Assembly: GCF_028209885.1 (NCBI RefSeq)
Contig: NZ_JAQLEM010000010.1
Coordinates: forward strand, 12,388-76,387
Direction: 5' to 3'
Length of the DNA: 64,000 bases
From: Collinsella aerofaciens
GTDB taxonomy: Bacteria; Actinomycetota; Coriobacteriia; Coriobacteriales; Coriobacteriaceae
In this document: positions 51,084 through 59,461 of the stretch, in pieces
Position numbering within the stretch: position 1 is the first letter of the stretch
How the letters are laid out: each line of letters begins with the position of its first letter
Program-made: the position numbers and the translations under genes
The notes under the pieces: model-generated
What the model saw: the letters and a program-made list of their open reading frames with translations, nothing else
Databases searched by the model: none
Told to the model about the DNA's origin: nothing

Positions 51084-53231
51084 TTACTTGCCCTGTACCA
51101 TGGTGAGGGAGATTTTCTTGCGGTCGCGATCGACCTTTTCGACCCACACCTTGACCGTGTCACCGACGCGCACCACGTCGCTCGGGTGCTTGACAAAGCG
51201 GTTGGCCAGCTTGGAGATGTGTACGAGGCCGTCCTGGTGCACGCCCACGTCGACGAAGGCGCCAAAGTCGACGACGTTGCGCACCGTGCCCTTGAGCTCC
51301 ATGCCGGGCTCCAGGTCGTCGATGGAAAGCGCCGAGCGGCTAAAGACCACCTCGGGCGCGTCGTCGCGCGGGTCGCGACTGGGCTTCTTGAGCTCGTTGA
51401 CAATGTCGATGAGCGTCAGGGTGCCGCAGTCCAGGTCGCTTGCCAGCGTCGAGATGCTGCCCAGGCGGCGCTCGATATCGGGCACGCCGCCGCGGCTGAG
51501 CTCGCTGGCCGCCACACCGGCGCGTTCCAGGACGGACGTGGCCACCTCGTAGCTTTCGGGGTGGACGCTCGTCGCGTCGAGCGGGTTCTTACCGCCGCTG
51601 ATGCGCAAAAAGCCCGCGGCGTTGAGGTATGCCTTGGGTCCCAGCTTGGGGACCTTCTTGAGCTGGCGGCGATCGGTAAAGGCGCCGTTTTCCTCGCGGT
51701 AAGCCACGATGTTTTTGGCCACGCTCGGCGTGATGCCCGATACGTATCCCAGCAGGCTCGCGCTCGCGGTGTTCACGTCGACGCCCACGCGGTTGACGAC
51801 GTCCTCCACCACGTGGCCCAGGGTGCGCGAAAGCTCGGCCTGGTCAAGGTCGTGCTGGTACTGGCCAACGCCGATGGACTGGGGCGGAATCTTGACGAGC
51901 TCTGCCAGCGGGTCTTGCAGGCGGCGGCCCAGGCTCATGGCGCCACGCACGGTGACGTCCAGGTCGGGATATTCCTGGCTGGCGAGCTCGGAGGCGGAGT
52001 ACACCGATGCGCCGGCCTCGTTGACGATGGTGTAGCGAAGGCTGGGCGCCTGCTCGGCAATGAACTCCGAAACGACTTCCTCGGTCTCGCGGCTGGCGGT
52101 GCCGTTGCCGATGACGATGGTGTTGACGCTGTCCTTCTTGACGAGGCGGGCGAGCTCGCGCTTGGTGCCGGCGACGTCGTGGCGCGGCTTGGTGGGGTAG
52201 ACCACGCCGTGGTCGAGCAGCTTGCCGGTCTCGTCCATAACGGCGACCTTGCAGCCGGTGCGGTAGCCCGGATCGAGCGCGAGCACGCGGGCGCCACGGA
52301 CGGGGCGTGCCGAGAGCAGGCCCTCGAGATTCTTGGCAAAGACGTTGATAGCCTCGGACTGGGCGCGAACGGTGAGTTTGGCGCGGGCCTCGCGCTCCAG
52401 CGAGGGGGCCATGAGGCGCCTGTAGCCGTCGGCGATGGCGGCGTCAAAGACGGGCGCGAAGACGCCCTGGCGTCGGGGCCAACGGCTGCCGAGGCGTGCC
52501 GTGGCGGCGGCGCCGTCGACGTTCACGCGCACGCGGAGCTTGCCCTCGCGCTCACCGCGGTCGATAGCCAGCACGCGGTGGTTGGGTATACGGCGCAGCG
52601 GCTCGTCAAAGTTGTAGTAGGGCTCGTAGGGGGTCTTCTCGGTGGGGTCGGTGGCTTCGACGACGATATCGGCGGTGTTTTGCGTAAAGGCGCGCAGGTC
52701 GGCGACGTTCTCGGGGTCTTCGGCCACCGTCTCGGCCACGATGTCCGCCGCGCCGGCGAGCGCCTTCTCGGGCGTGTCGAAGCCGGCCTCCTCGTTGACG
52801 TAGGCTGCGGCGGCGTCGAGTGCGCTGCCCTTGGCGGATGCCTGCATGATGATCATGTTGGCGAGCGGCTCCAGGCCTGCCCCGCGGGCCTTCTGCGCGC
52901 GGGTCATACGCTTTTTGCGGTAGGGCTTGTAGAGGTCCTCGACACGCTGGAGCTGCGTGGCCTCGCGAATCTGCTGCTCGAGTTCGGGCGTGAGTTTGCC
53001 TTGGGCATCGATGAGCAGAATGACGTCCTCTTTGCGCTGTTCAAGATTGCGCAGGTAGGACAGGCGCTCGTCGAGTGCGCGCAGGGCGACGTCGTCCATG
53101 CCGCCCGTTGCTTCCTTGCGGTAGCGCGAGATAAAGGGGATGGTGTTGCCCTCGTCGATGAGCTTGACGGCCGCCTCAATGTTGGCGGCCTTAAGGTTGA
53201 GCTCGCGGGCGAGCTGGGCGATAAGATCCAT
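51084..53231 (-). CDS. tex: Tex-family RNA-binding protein
   Basis: A 715-residue protein of the Tex/Spt6-like family. The helical N-terminus has NTIPFISRYRKEATGGMDD, an RNase-H-like YqgF domain lies around 320-450 (LALDPGYRTGCKVAV), helix-hairpin-helix segments follow (VNTASASLLGYVSGI), and a C-terminal S1 domain (about 640-710) reads GMELKGTVRNVVDFGAFVDV. Tex affects transcription and RNA turnover. The ATG at 53231 has AAGGAG at five bases; the frame extends upstream without a site. Confidence 0.95.
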   Translation of the reverse strand: MDLIAQLARELNLKAANIEAAVKLIDEGNTIPFISRYRKEATGGMDDVALRALDERLSYLRNLEQRKEDVILLIDAQGKLTPELEQQIREATQLQRVEDLYKPYRKKRMTRAQKARGAGLEPLANMIIMQASAKGSALDAAAAYVNEEAGFDTPEKALAGAADIVAETVAEDPENVADLRAFTQNTADIVVEATDPTEKTPYEPYYNFDEPLRRIPNHRVLAIDRGEREGKLRVRVNVDGAAATARLGSRWPRRQGVFAPVFDAAIADGYRRLMAPSLEREARAKLTVRAQSEAINVFAKNLEGLLSARPVRGARVLALDPGYRTGCKVAVMDETGKLLDHGVVYPTKPRHDVAGTKRELARLVKKDSVNTIVIGNGTASRETEEVVSEFIAEQAPSLRYTIVNEAGASVYSASELASQEYPDLDVTVRGAMSLGRRLQDPLAELVKIPPQSIGVGQYQHDLDQAELSRTLGHVVEDVVNRVGVDVNTASASLLGYVSGITPSVAKNIVAYREENGAFTDRRQLKKVPKLGPKAYLNAAGFLRISGGKNPLDATSVHPESYEVATSVLERAGVAASELSRGGVPDIERRLGSISTLASDLDCGTLTLIDIVNELKKPSRDPRDDAPEVVFSRSALSIDDLEPGMELKGTVRNVVDFGAFVDVGVHQDGLVHISKLANRFVKHPSDVVRVGDTVKVWVEKVDRDRKKISLTMVQGK

Positions 53232-53307
53232 GGGACTCCTTGCGTTTAAGGTGCGTTTGCGACACAGGGCTACCAAGGATACCACCCGTCCCAAAAGGCT
53301 GTTTTGG

Positions 53308-53478
53308 GGCCGCGCCACGAAAACGGCCTATCTACTACGTTTTACCCGTAGGGGCTGACCATGCCTGGTTTTTCCGAAAATCGGCAAGTCGTCTACCTGC
53401 GGTTTTTATTTCGCGAAATTTGGCATGGTTAAGGGCGATCGGTTAAACGTAGTAGATAGGCCCATTTCGTGGCGAACG
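53308..53478. mobile_element. MITE-like element, copy 2 (inverted)
   Basis: Perfect 16-bp terminal inverted repeats CCTATCTACTACGTTT (53327-53342) and AAACGTAGTAGATAGG (53445-53460). Outer GCGCCACGAAA / TTTCGTGGCG extends the pairing. The interior, as reverse complement, aligns along its length with 30849-30979, including AAACCGCAGGTAGA and CTTGCCGATTTTCG. Confidence 0.85.
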
Positions 53479-53533
53479 AATCAGACTGAGGCGCAAAATG
53501 GCCCCCGCCCCAGAAAAATCGTCGGCAAGGTAG

Positions 53534-53570
53534 CAAAAAGCCCCGCGGGCAGGAGGCTGCTCGCGGGGCA
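53534..53570 (-). terminator. Terminator of the SDR-MFS-Gfo/Idh operon
   Basis: GCCCCGCGGGCAG pairs with CTGCTCGCGGGGC with one mismatch. On the reverse strand it is followed by TTTTTGC. Confidence 0.8.
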
Positions 53571-53642
53571 AAGAAGAGGGGCTTGTTGGTGGCGGACCGA
53601 AGGGTTCGGCATGGGGTTTCTGCCGCGGCCCGCCCTAAAGCG

Positions 53643-54683
53643 TTACAGCTCGACGAGCTGGCCGGTCTCGGCGGCCTCCTTGATAGCGTTAAGCAGCGTG
53701 AGCGTCTTGACGTTATCGGCGGGGGTCACGACGGGCTCGACCTCGCGGCGGACAACCTTCACAAAGTGCTTGAGCTGCATCTTGTGCGGCAGTGCCGGGT
53801 CGACGGCCGGAATCTCCATCTGCAGCGGCTTGTGCCAGTTAGAGGCGCCGTCGTAGGAGAACTGGTGCAGGCGGGGCAGCGACAGGGCGCCCTTAGTGCC
53901 GCCGATAAAGTAGGCGTCGGCGTCGAAGGGGCGGTACTGCGGATCCTCGCGAGCGGTGGCCTCCCAGTTCCAGGGGCTGGCGGTGGCGTCGGAGATGGTC
54001 ATGCTTGCGAGCGCGCCATCGGCAAAACGGACGTTGACCACGGCGGAGTCCTCGGTCTCAAAACCGCGGGCGGCGCTGGACTGCATACCCTGGACGGCAA
54101 CGGGCTCGCCCAGCAGGTAGCGGAGCAGGTCGACGTCGTGCACCAGGTTGACCAGGATCGGGCCGGCACCCTTCTTGCGGCGCCACTCGACATCGAAATA
54201 CTCGTCGTTCTTATAGATCATGTAGTGGAAGCTCGACACGGTGAGCTTGCCCAGCTCGCCGGACTCGATGATCTCCTTGGCCTTGTTGACGAAGGGGTTG
54301 TGGCGACGGTGCTGGCCCACGAGCACGGGCACGCCGGCGGTCTCGGCCTCGGCAGCGAAAGCCTGGGCATCCTCCAGGTCGTTGGAGATCGGCTTTTCGA
54401 CCAACGGCACGATATTGCGCTTCACAGCCTCGCGAGCAACGCCCAGGTGCAGGTCGTTGGGGGTGGCGATAATGACGGCCTCGGGCTTGACCTCGTCCAT
54501 CATCTGGGCGGGATCGGTGTAAAACGGCACGCCGGCGGCCTCGGCCGTGGCGCGGGCGCCCTCAAAGGCGTCGGCGATGGCGACGAGCTCGGCCTCGGGC
54601 TCCTCGGTGACAAAGCGGATGTGGTTGCGGCCCATGGCGCCGGCGCCGATAACGGCAATGCGGACGGGATTGAGCTCAGACAT
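53643..54683 (-). CDS. Gfo/Idh/MocA-family oxidoreductase
   Basis: A 346-residue NAD(P)-dependent sugar or inositol dehydrogenase-type enzyme. The Rossmann motif is GAGAMG (13-18), the family signature EKP is at 96-98, and a catalytic-type His lies in VNLVHDVDLLRYLLG (near 178). It is the third gene of a reverse-strand operon after SDR and MFS genes, separated from the MFS gene by a family D hairpin. It probably oxidises a polyol or modified sugar imported by the MFS protein; the substrate is not deducible. Confidence 0.88.
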   Translation of the reverse strand: MSELNPVRIAVIGAGAMGRNHIRFVTEEPEAELVAIADAFEGARATAEAAGVPFYTDPAQMMDEVKPEAVIIATPNDLHLGVAREAVKRNIVPLVEKPISNDLEDAQAFAAEAETAGVPVLVGQHRRHNPFVNKAKEIIESGELGKLTVSSFHYMIYKNDEYFDVEWRRKKGAGPILVNLVHDVDLLRYLLGEPVAVQGMQSSAARGFETEDSAVVNVRFADGALASMTISDATASPWNWEATAREDPQYRPFDADAYFIGGTKGALSLPRLHQFSYDGASNWHKPLQMEIPAVDPALPHKMQLKHFVKVVRREVEPVVTPADNVKTLTLLNAIKEAAETGQLVEL

Positions 54684-54715
54684 TTCGACTCCTTAATACT
54701 GGTGGCCGGTGGAAT

Positions 54716-54742
54716 GTGACAAAGGGGCAGTCCCTTTGTCAC
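54716..54742. repeat. Palindromic repeat family D, copy 3 (within an operon)
   Basis: GTGACAAAGGGGCAGTCCCT then TTGTCAC, between the MFS stop and the Gfo/Idh start. A hairpin here could attenuate or stabilise the transcript. Confidence 0.9.
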
Positions 54743-54752
54743 GTCGGTAAAA

Positions 54753-56009
54753 CTAGGCAGACTTCTTCTTGCTGTCGGAGACCATCATGTAGACGGTGAG
54801 CACGACGGCGATGGCGGCGATCACGATGGCGCCGTAGAAGGACTGCTGGTAGGCGGCGCTGCCGGCCTCGGCGTGATACAGCACGGCGGTGATGGGCTGG
54901 CTGATCCAGGTGGAAGCGGCGTAGCCCAGGAACATGATGCCGTAGTTGACGCCGATGTTGCTGGTGCCGAAGGCGCCGCCGGTGAGCGGCGGGTAGATGA
55001 CGAGCAGGGCGCCAAAGCTAAAGCCGAGCAGGGCGAGCGCCACAAAGAACATGGCCTGCGTAAAGCTCATCGACATGATGACGAGCGCGACGATGGTGAC
55101 GACAAGGCTGATGAGCAGCGACTTGTAGGCACCGAGCTTGTCGATGATCTGACCAAAGGACAGGCGACCGACCAGGTTGGCGCAGGTGTTGACGGAGACG
55201 ACCACGCCGCCGAGGGCGACGGCTGCGGCGCTCGTGGGGTCGGTGAAGAGCTGGACGGCGGCGATGGAGGCAACCTTGCCGACGAGCAGCGTGCCGGCGG
55301 TGGCGGCAAAGGCGAAGGTGATGATGAGGACCCAGAAGCGCGGGGTCTTGACCATCTCGCCCGGGGTGAGGTCGCCGAAGGTGCCGGCGTGTGCGCCACC
55401 CTTGGGGGCCTCGAAGCCCTCGGGCAGCCAGCCGGCCTCGGGGGCCTTCAGGAACAGGGCAGAGGCGGCGATCATCACAAAGAAGATGACGCCGAGCGCC
55501 TTAAGGGCGCCAAAGATGCCCAGGCTCGGGATGAGCAGTGAGGCGAGCACTGGGGACAGCACGGCGGGGCCGGCGGTCGAAGCGGCCAGGGTGATGCCGG
55601 AGGCGAGGCCCTTCTTGTCGATGAACCACTTCTGACCCGTGGTGAGCGCCGGGTTGTACCCCAGGCCGTTGCCGACGGCGGCGACGAGCGAGAACCACAG
55701 GTAGAACTGCCACGGCTCGGTGACGGTGCCGGACATGAACCAGCCCAGGCCGTAGCACACGGCGGCGGCGATCACGACGTTGCGCGGGCCGATCTTATCG
55801 GAGATGCGGCCGGCGAAGATGCCCGTTACGGCCATGATGGTCTGAAAGACCGGGAAGGCCCAGGTAAGAGCGCTGGACCACTCGGGGTAGACGGCGAGTA
55901 GGTTCTTGCTCACGACGGAATACAGCGCGATGGAGCTGATGAAGAACATGGTGACGCATGCGGCGGAAAGCACGACGGCGCGACCCTTGTTGGAGTTGGT
56001 GGAAGCCAT
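54753..56009 (-). CDS. MFS transporter (OFA-like)
   Basis: A 418-residue permease with twelve predicted helices. The loop 2-3 motif GRISDKIGPRNV (66-77) is a good MFS signature, with a second copy, GRLSFGQIIDKLGAYK, in the other half. GNGLGYNPALTTGQKWF resembles the oxalate/formate antiporter (OFA) group, which moves small carboxylates. It sits between SDR and Gfo/Idh genes in one operon, so it likely imports their substrate. Confidence 0.87.
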   Translation of the reverse strand: MASTNSNKGRAVVLSAACVTMFFISSIALYSVVSKNLLAVYPEWSSALTWAFPVFQTIMAVTGIFAGRISDKIGPRNVVIAAAVCYGLGWFMSGTVTEPWQFYLWFSLVAAVGNGLGYNPALTTGQKWFIDKKGLASGITLAASTAGPAVLSPVLASLLIPSLGIFGALKALGVIFFVMIAASALFLKAPEAGWLPEGFEAPKGGAHAGTFGDLTPGEMVKTPRFWVLIITFAFAATAGTLLVGKVASIAAVQLFTDPTSAAAVALGGVVVSVNTCANLVGRLSFGQIIDKLGAYKSLLISLVVTIVALVIMSMSFTQAMFFVALALLGFSFGALLVIYPPLTGGAFGTSNIGVNYGIMFLGYAASTWISQPITAVLYHAEAGSAAYQQSFYGAIVIAAIAVVLTVYMMVSDSKKKSA

Positions 56010-56075
56010 TGGACTCTTTCTAATCGATGCGGGGGAGGAGCGGGCGTATCCGCGGGCCCTCCCTGTCAGGTTGGT

Positions 56076-56957
56076 TTACTGGTCAGTCGGCTTAGCGACG
56101 CCGGACTCGTCGGACCAAAGCTCGACGCCCTTGTTCTTAAGGTAGTTGTCGGCATAGGCGCGACGGCCGCCGGGCTTGGCGGTGAGGTCGCCCATCATGT
56201 TGGAGAAGCCGCCGTCGACCTTGATGGCGTCGCCGGTGGTAAAGTCCGATCGCGTGGACGCCAGGAACATGACGGCGTTGGCGATATCGCTGACCTCGCC
56301 GATGCGGCGCGTGGCGATCAGACGGCTGCGGCTCTTTTCGACCTCGGGATCGGCGTAGAAGTTGGCCGACATCGGGGTCTTGACGAAGCAGGGCTCAACG
56401 CAGTTGGAGCGCACGCCGTAGGGACCCCATTCGGCAGCCAGCATCTTGGACATCATGTTGACGCCCGCCTTGGTGGAGCTGTACACGCCCGAGAACGTCT
56501 CGGGGGAGTGGCTGGCAACGGTCGAGATGTGCACCAGGCGACCCTGGCCGGCCTTGATCATCTCGCGACCAAAGCGCTGCGAGGTGATGAAGTAACCGGT
56601 GAGGTTGACGTTGATGACCTCGTTCCAGTCGGAGAGCGGCAGGTCCTCCATGGCGGCGAAGCGCAGGATGCCGGCGGTGTTGACGAGGACGTCGACATGG
56701 CCGAAGTTGGCGATGGTGGCATCGACGGCGGCCTGAACCTCGGCCTCGTCGGTGGCGTTCATCTTGTAACCCTCGGCGTGGATGCCAAACTCGGCGGCGA
56801 GGTCGGCGGCTGCAGCCTTGACCTTTTCCTCGTCCAGATCGAGCAGGACGACGTTGGCGCCGTTGCGGGCGAACTCGCGGCAAATCTCGACGCCCATACC
56901 GCCGAGCGCGCCAGTCACGGCGCAGACATCGCCCTCGAGCTTAAGCCAATTGCTCAT
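56076..56957 (-). CDS. Short-chain dehydrogenase/reductase
   Basis: A 293-residue SDR. The cofactor motif TGALGGMG is at 15-22; Asp40 at the end of beta-2 favours NAD over NADP; NTAG lies at 93-96; the catalytic Ser is in HISTVAS (near 145) and Tyr159-x3-Lys163 is in YSSTK. A C-terminal extension of about 35 residues is unusual. First gene of the SDR-MFS-Gfo/Idh operon, divergent from a LysR gene. It could act on a polyol, sugar or steroid-type substrate; none can be chosen. Confidence 0.88.
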   Translation of the reverse strand: MSNWLKLEGDVCAVTGALGGMGVEICREFARNGANVVLLDLDEEKVKAAAADLAAEFGIHAEGYKMNATDEAEVQAAVDATIANFGHVDVLVNTAGILRFAAMEDLPLSDWNEVINVNLTGYFITSQRFGREMIKAGQGRLVHISTVASHSPETFSGVYSSTKAGVNMMSKMLAAEWGPYGVRSNCVEPCFVKTPMSANFYADPEVEKSRSRLIATRRIGEVSDIANAVMFLASTRSDFTTGDAIKVDGGFSNMMGDLTAKPGGRRAYADNYLKNKGVELWSDESGVAKPTDQ

Positions 56958-57190
56958 AGGAACTTCCCTTCTTGTGCCTCCCGGTGGGCCGCTCCCATTA
57001 ACCGACCCACGTGGTTTTCGCTGGTTATCGTATGCTTTGCATTTGCGCAGGTGAATTGCATATTTGTTAGAATGGCGTTAACTGTAGGTTTATACTGTGC
57101 GATGCAGGCTATTCTCAATTGAGCGCGTGACCTGCGAAAACAACCCCCTGTGGCACCATGCGGTCACGGGTGCGAAAACGGGAGATTGAC

Positions 57191-58069
57191 GTGTACGATC
57201 GACGACTTGAGGCCATATCGGCCGCCGCGGAGCTGGGAAGCTTCTCGCGTGCGGCGGCAAAATTGCGCGTGTCGACTCCGGCGCTCGTCAAGCAGGTATC
57301 GGGCTTCGAGGCGGAGTTCGGTATTACGCTGTTTGAGCGCTCGCATTCGGGCGTCAAGGTGACGCCGGCGGGTGCTCTGCTGGTGGACGACGCGCGCTCG
57401 ATCATGCGCCAGTCCGAGGACGCCCTGCGCCGTGCTCGACGTGCGGCGGGTGACAGCGGTGCCGTGCGCCTGGGCGTGTCGATGATGTGCCCGGGGCGCC
57501 AAACGCTGTCGATGTGGACGGGCATCCACGATCTGGAGCCGTCGCTGCGATTTGAGATCGTGCCGGTAAGCAACCTCTACGACGAGCGCGAGACAGTCAT
57601 GCGCAGCCTTGGTCGAGAGGTGGATGTGGTGCAGTCGAGTTTTTCTACCCCACGCTGGGGCGACACCTGCCAAAAGCTCCGCATCGTCAACGTGCCGTTT
57701 TATATCGACGTGCCGCGCACGAGCCCGCTGGCGCGCAAGACGCGCATCACGGTTGCCGACCTGGAGGGCATGCGCCTGCGCGTGCTCCGTCACGGCAACG
57801 ACGCCATGGACAGCCTGCGCATCGACCTGTTGGCCGACGGCGGCGTGGACGTGATCGACGTGGAAAGCTTCGACTTTGCGCTCTTTAACGAGGCGGAGGA
57901 AAAGGGCGACGCGGTTCTCACCTGCGGAGCGTGGTCGGGGGTGCACCCGGCCTTTGTGGGCGTGCCGTTCCTGTGCGGCCGCGAGGTACCGGTCTTTCTG
58001 CACTACTCGCTCGAGCCCACCCTCCAAGTCCAAAAATTCGTCAACGCAATGGCTCAGCTTCTCAAATAG
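57191..58069 (+). CDS. LysR-family transcriptional regulator
   Basis: A 292-residue LysR protein. The N-terminal HTH has RRLEAISAAAELGSFSRAAA and LRVSTPALVKQVSGFEAEFG, followed by a substrate-binding domain. The GTG at 57191, seven bases after GGGAG, gives a typical LysR N-terminus; the frame is open from 57158 with no site. It is divergent from the SDR operon with about 230 bp between, and most likely activates it in response to a pathway metabolite. Confidence 0.88.
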   Translation: MYDRRLEAISAAAELGSFSRAAAKLRVSTPALVKQVSGFEAEFGITLFERSHSGVKVTPAGALLVDDARSIMRQSEDALRRARRAAGDSGAVRLGVSMMCPGRQTLSMWTGIHDLEPSLRFEIVPVSNLYDERETVMRSLGREVDVVQSSFSTPRWGDTCQKLRIVNVPFYIDVPRTSPLARKTRITVADLEGMRLRVLRHGNDAMDSLRIDLLADGGVDVIDVESFDFALFNEAEEKGDAVLTCGAWSGVHPAFVGVPFLCGREVPVFLHYSLEPTLQVQKFVNAMAQLLK

Positions 58070-58189
58070 CTATCGTGTCGATGATTCTTTAATCCCCGTC
58101 CTAGAAAAATCATCTGGTAGAGTTGACCCCGCATGATTTACAAGACGCTATGCGCCACCTACTCTTTTGCCATTTGGGGGATTGAACTT

Positions 58190-59281
58190 GTGAATACTTC
58201 TGTCGCCAAGAAGGCCAGCCAGGCGGTGCGCCTGCTCATGATGGTGCTCACGGCAGTTCTCATCTTCTTCTTCATCAATGTTATGCTGCTCGTCTCCGAT
58301 ATTCAGGGCACGGCGCGCGTGGTCAACTACGCCGGTCTGGTGCGCGGTACCACGCAGCGAATCGTTAAGCTCGAGGACGCGGGCCAGCCTCAAGATGGCC
58401 TGCTCAAAGCCGTGGATTCATACATTAACGGTTTGCGTTACGGAAGTGACGACCTCAACCTCGTCCGTCTCAACGACGACGAGTATCAGACAAAGATGAC
58501 CGAGCTTGCTAATTATTTTGATGAGCTTTGCACCGAGATCATCCGCGTGCGCGAAGTCGGCTATGAGAACACCGACATCATCTCCATGAGCGAGGAGTTC
58601 TTTGGCATTTGCGACGATGCTACGCGACTCGCAGAGGACTACTCTCAGGAGAAGGCGTCGGCGCTCAACTATCTCGAGGGCTTGGTGATCATCGACATCA
58701 TGGGATTGGTGGCGGCCTTTGCGGTTGAACTTGTTCGAGCGGTGCGAACTGCCGCGCTCAATCGCGAACTGCAGAGCAAAGTCTATCTCGACGGAGCCAC
58801 GGGACTGCCCAACAAGAACAAGTGCGAGGAGATCTTGGGGCAGGAGCAGTCTGTTTCCGCGGAGGCGCCCGTTGCGGTGTGCGTTTTCGACCTTAACAAT
58901 CTGCATGCGGTCAATAACAGCTTTGGTCACGAGAAGGGCGACGAATGCATCCGCTCTTTTGCCCGGCAGCTGGGGCGTGTGTCGTCCGAGACCTGCTTCG
59001 TGGGTCGCGACGGCGGCGATGAGTTTATCGCGGTGCTGTGGGATGCCGATCGAGCTGCCGTGGAGTCCTGTCTCGCTCGGGTTCGTGCGAACGTGAACGA
59101 GTATTCCGAGGCTCACCCCGACATGCCTATTAGCTATGCGGTGGGCTATGCGCTTTCCAGTGATTTTGATGAACCGCCTACGATGCGCGAGCTCTTTTCC
59201 CAAGCCGACAAAAACATGTACATCGACAAGAACCGCGTAAAGACAGCCGAGGCAGCTGGGCCGCAACGCGAGGAGCGGTAA
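58190..59281 (+). CDS. Membrane GGDEF protein with PilJ-like sensory domain
   Basis: A 363-residue diguanylate cyclase-type protein. Two transmembrane helices (about 12-36 and 168-188) bracket an extracytoplasmic domain that begins RVVNYAGLVRGTTQRIVKL, typical of type IV pili methyl-accepting (PilJ-like) sensors. The GGDEF domain keeps GGDEF intact at 275-279, so c-di-GMP synthesis is likely. No RxxD inhibitory site is present at the usual place. The GTG at 58190 follows GGGGA; the frame opens at an ATG at 58133 that lacks a site. No EAL or PilZ gene is nearby. Confidence 0.85.
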   Translation: MNTSVAKKASQAVRLLMMVLTAVLIFFFINVMLLVSDIQGTARVVNYAGLVRGTTQRIVKLEDAGQPQDGLLKAVDSYINGLRYGSDDLNLVRLNDDEYQTKMTELANYFDELCTEIIRVREVGYENTDIISMSEEFFGICDDATRLAEDYSQEKASALNYLEGLVIIDIMGLVAAFAVELVRAVRTAALNRELQSKVYLDGATGLPNKNKCEEILGQEQSVSAEAPVAVCVFDLNNLHAVNNSFGHEKGDECIRSFARQLGRVSSETCFVGRDGGDEFIAVLWDADRAAVESCLARVRANVNEYSEAHPDMPISYAVGYALSSDFDEPPTMRELFSQADKNMYIDKNRVKTAEAAGPQREER

Positions 59282-59302
59282 GCCTGTAACAGAGGGCATA
59301 GA

Positions 59303-59338
59303 AAAGCCTCCGCAGCCCGTGTGGCTGCGGAGGCTTTA
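59303..59338 (+). terminator. Terminator after the GGDEF gene
   Basis: AAAGCCTCCGCAG pairs exactly with CTGCGGAGGCTTT around an 8-nt loop. Confidence 0.85.
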
Positions 59339-59461
59339 TTCGTTGCGGCGCATTGTGTTTGGGTCGTTGAGATGAGTCGATTTGCCCCGAAAGAGGAGGA
59401 CATTGACCTTAGGGTCATGCCCGACGAATGAGCGGCAAATCGGCCATCTCGGCGGGCCGAA

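Larger units (their letters stand above)
53232..53642. other. Gap between tex and the Gfo/Idh gene
   Basis: About 410 bp without a gene. It contains a MITE-like element (53308-53478) and the Gfo/Idh terminator (53534-53570). Confidence 0.75.
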
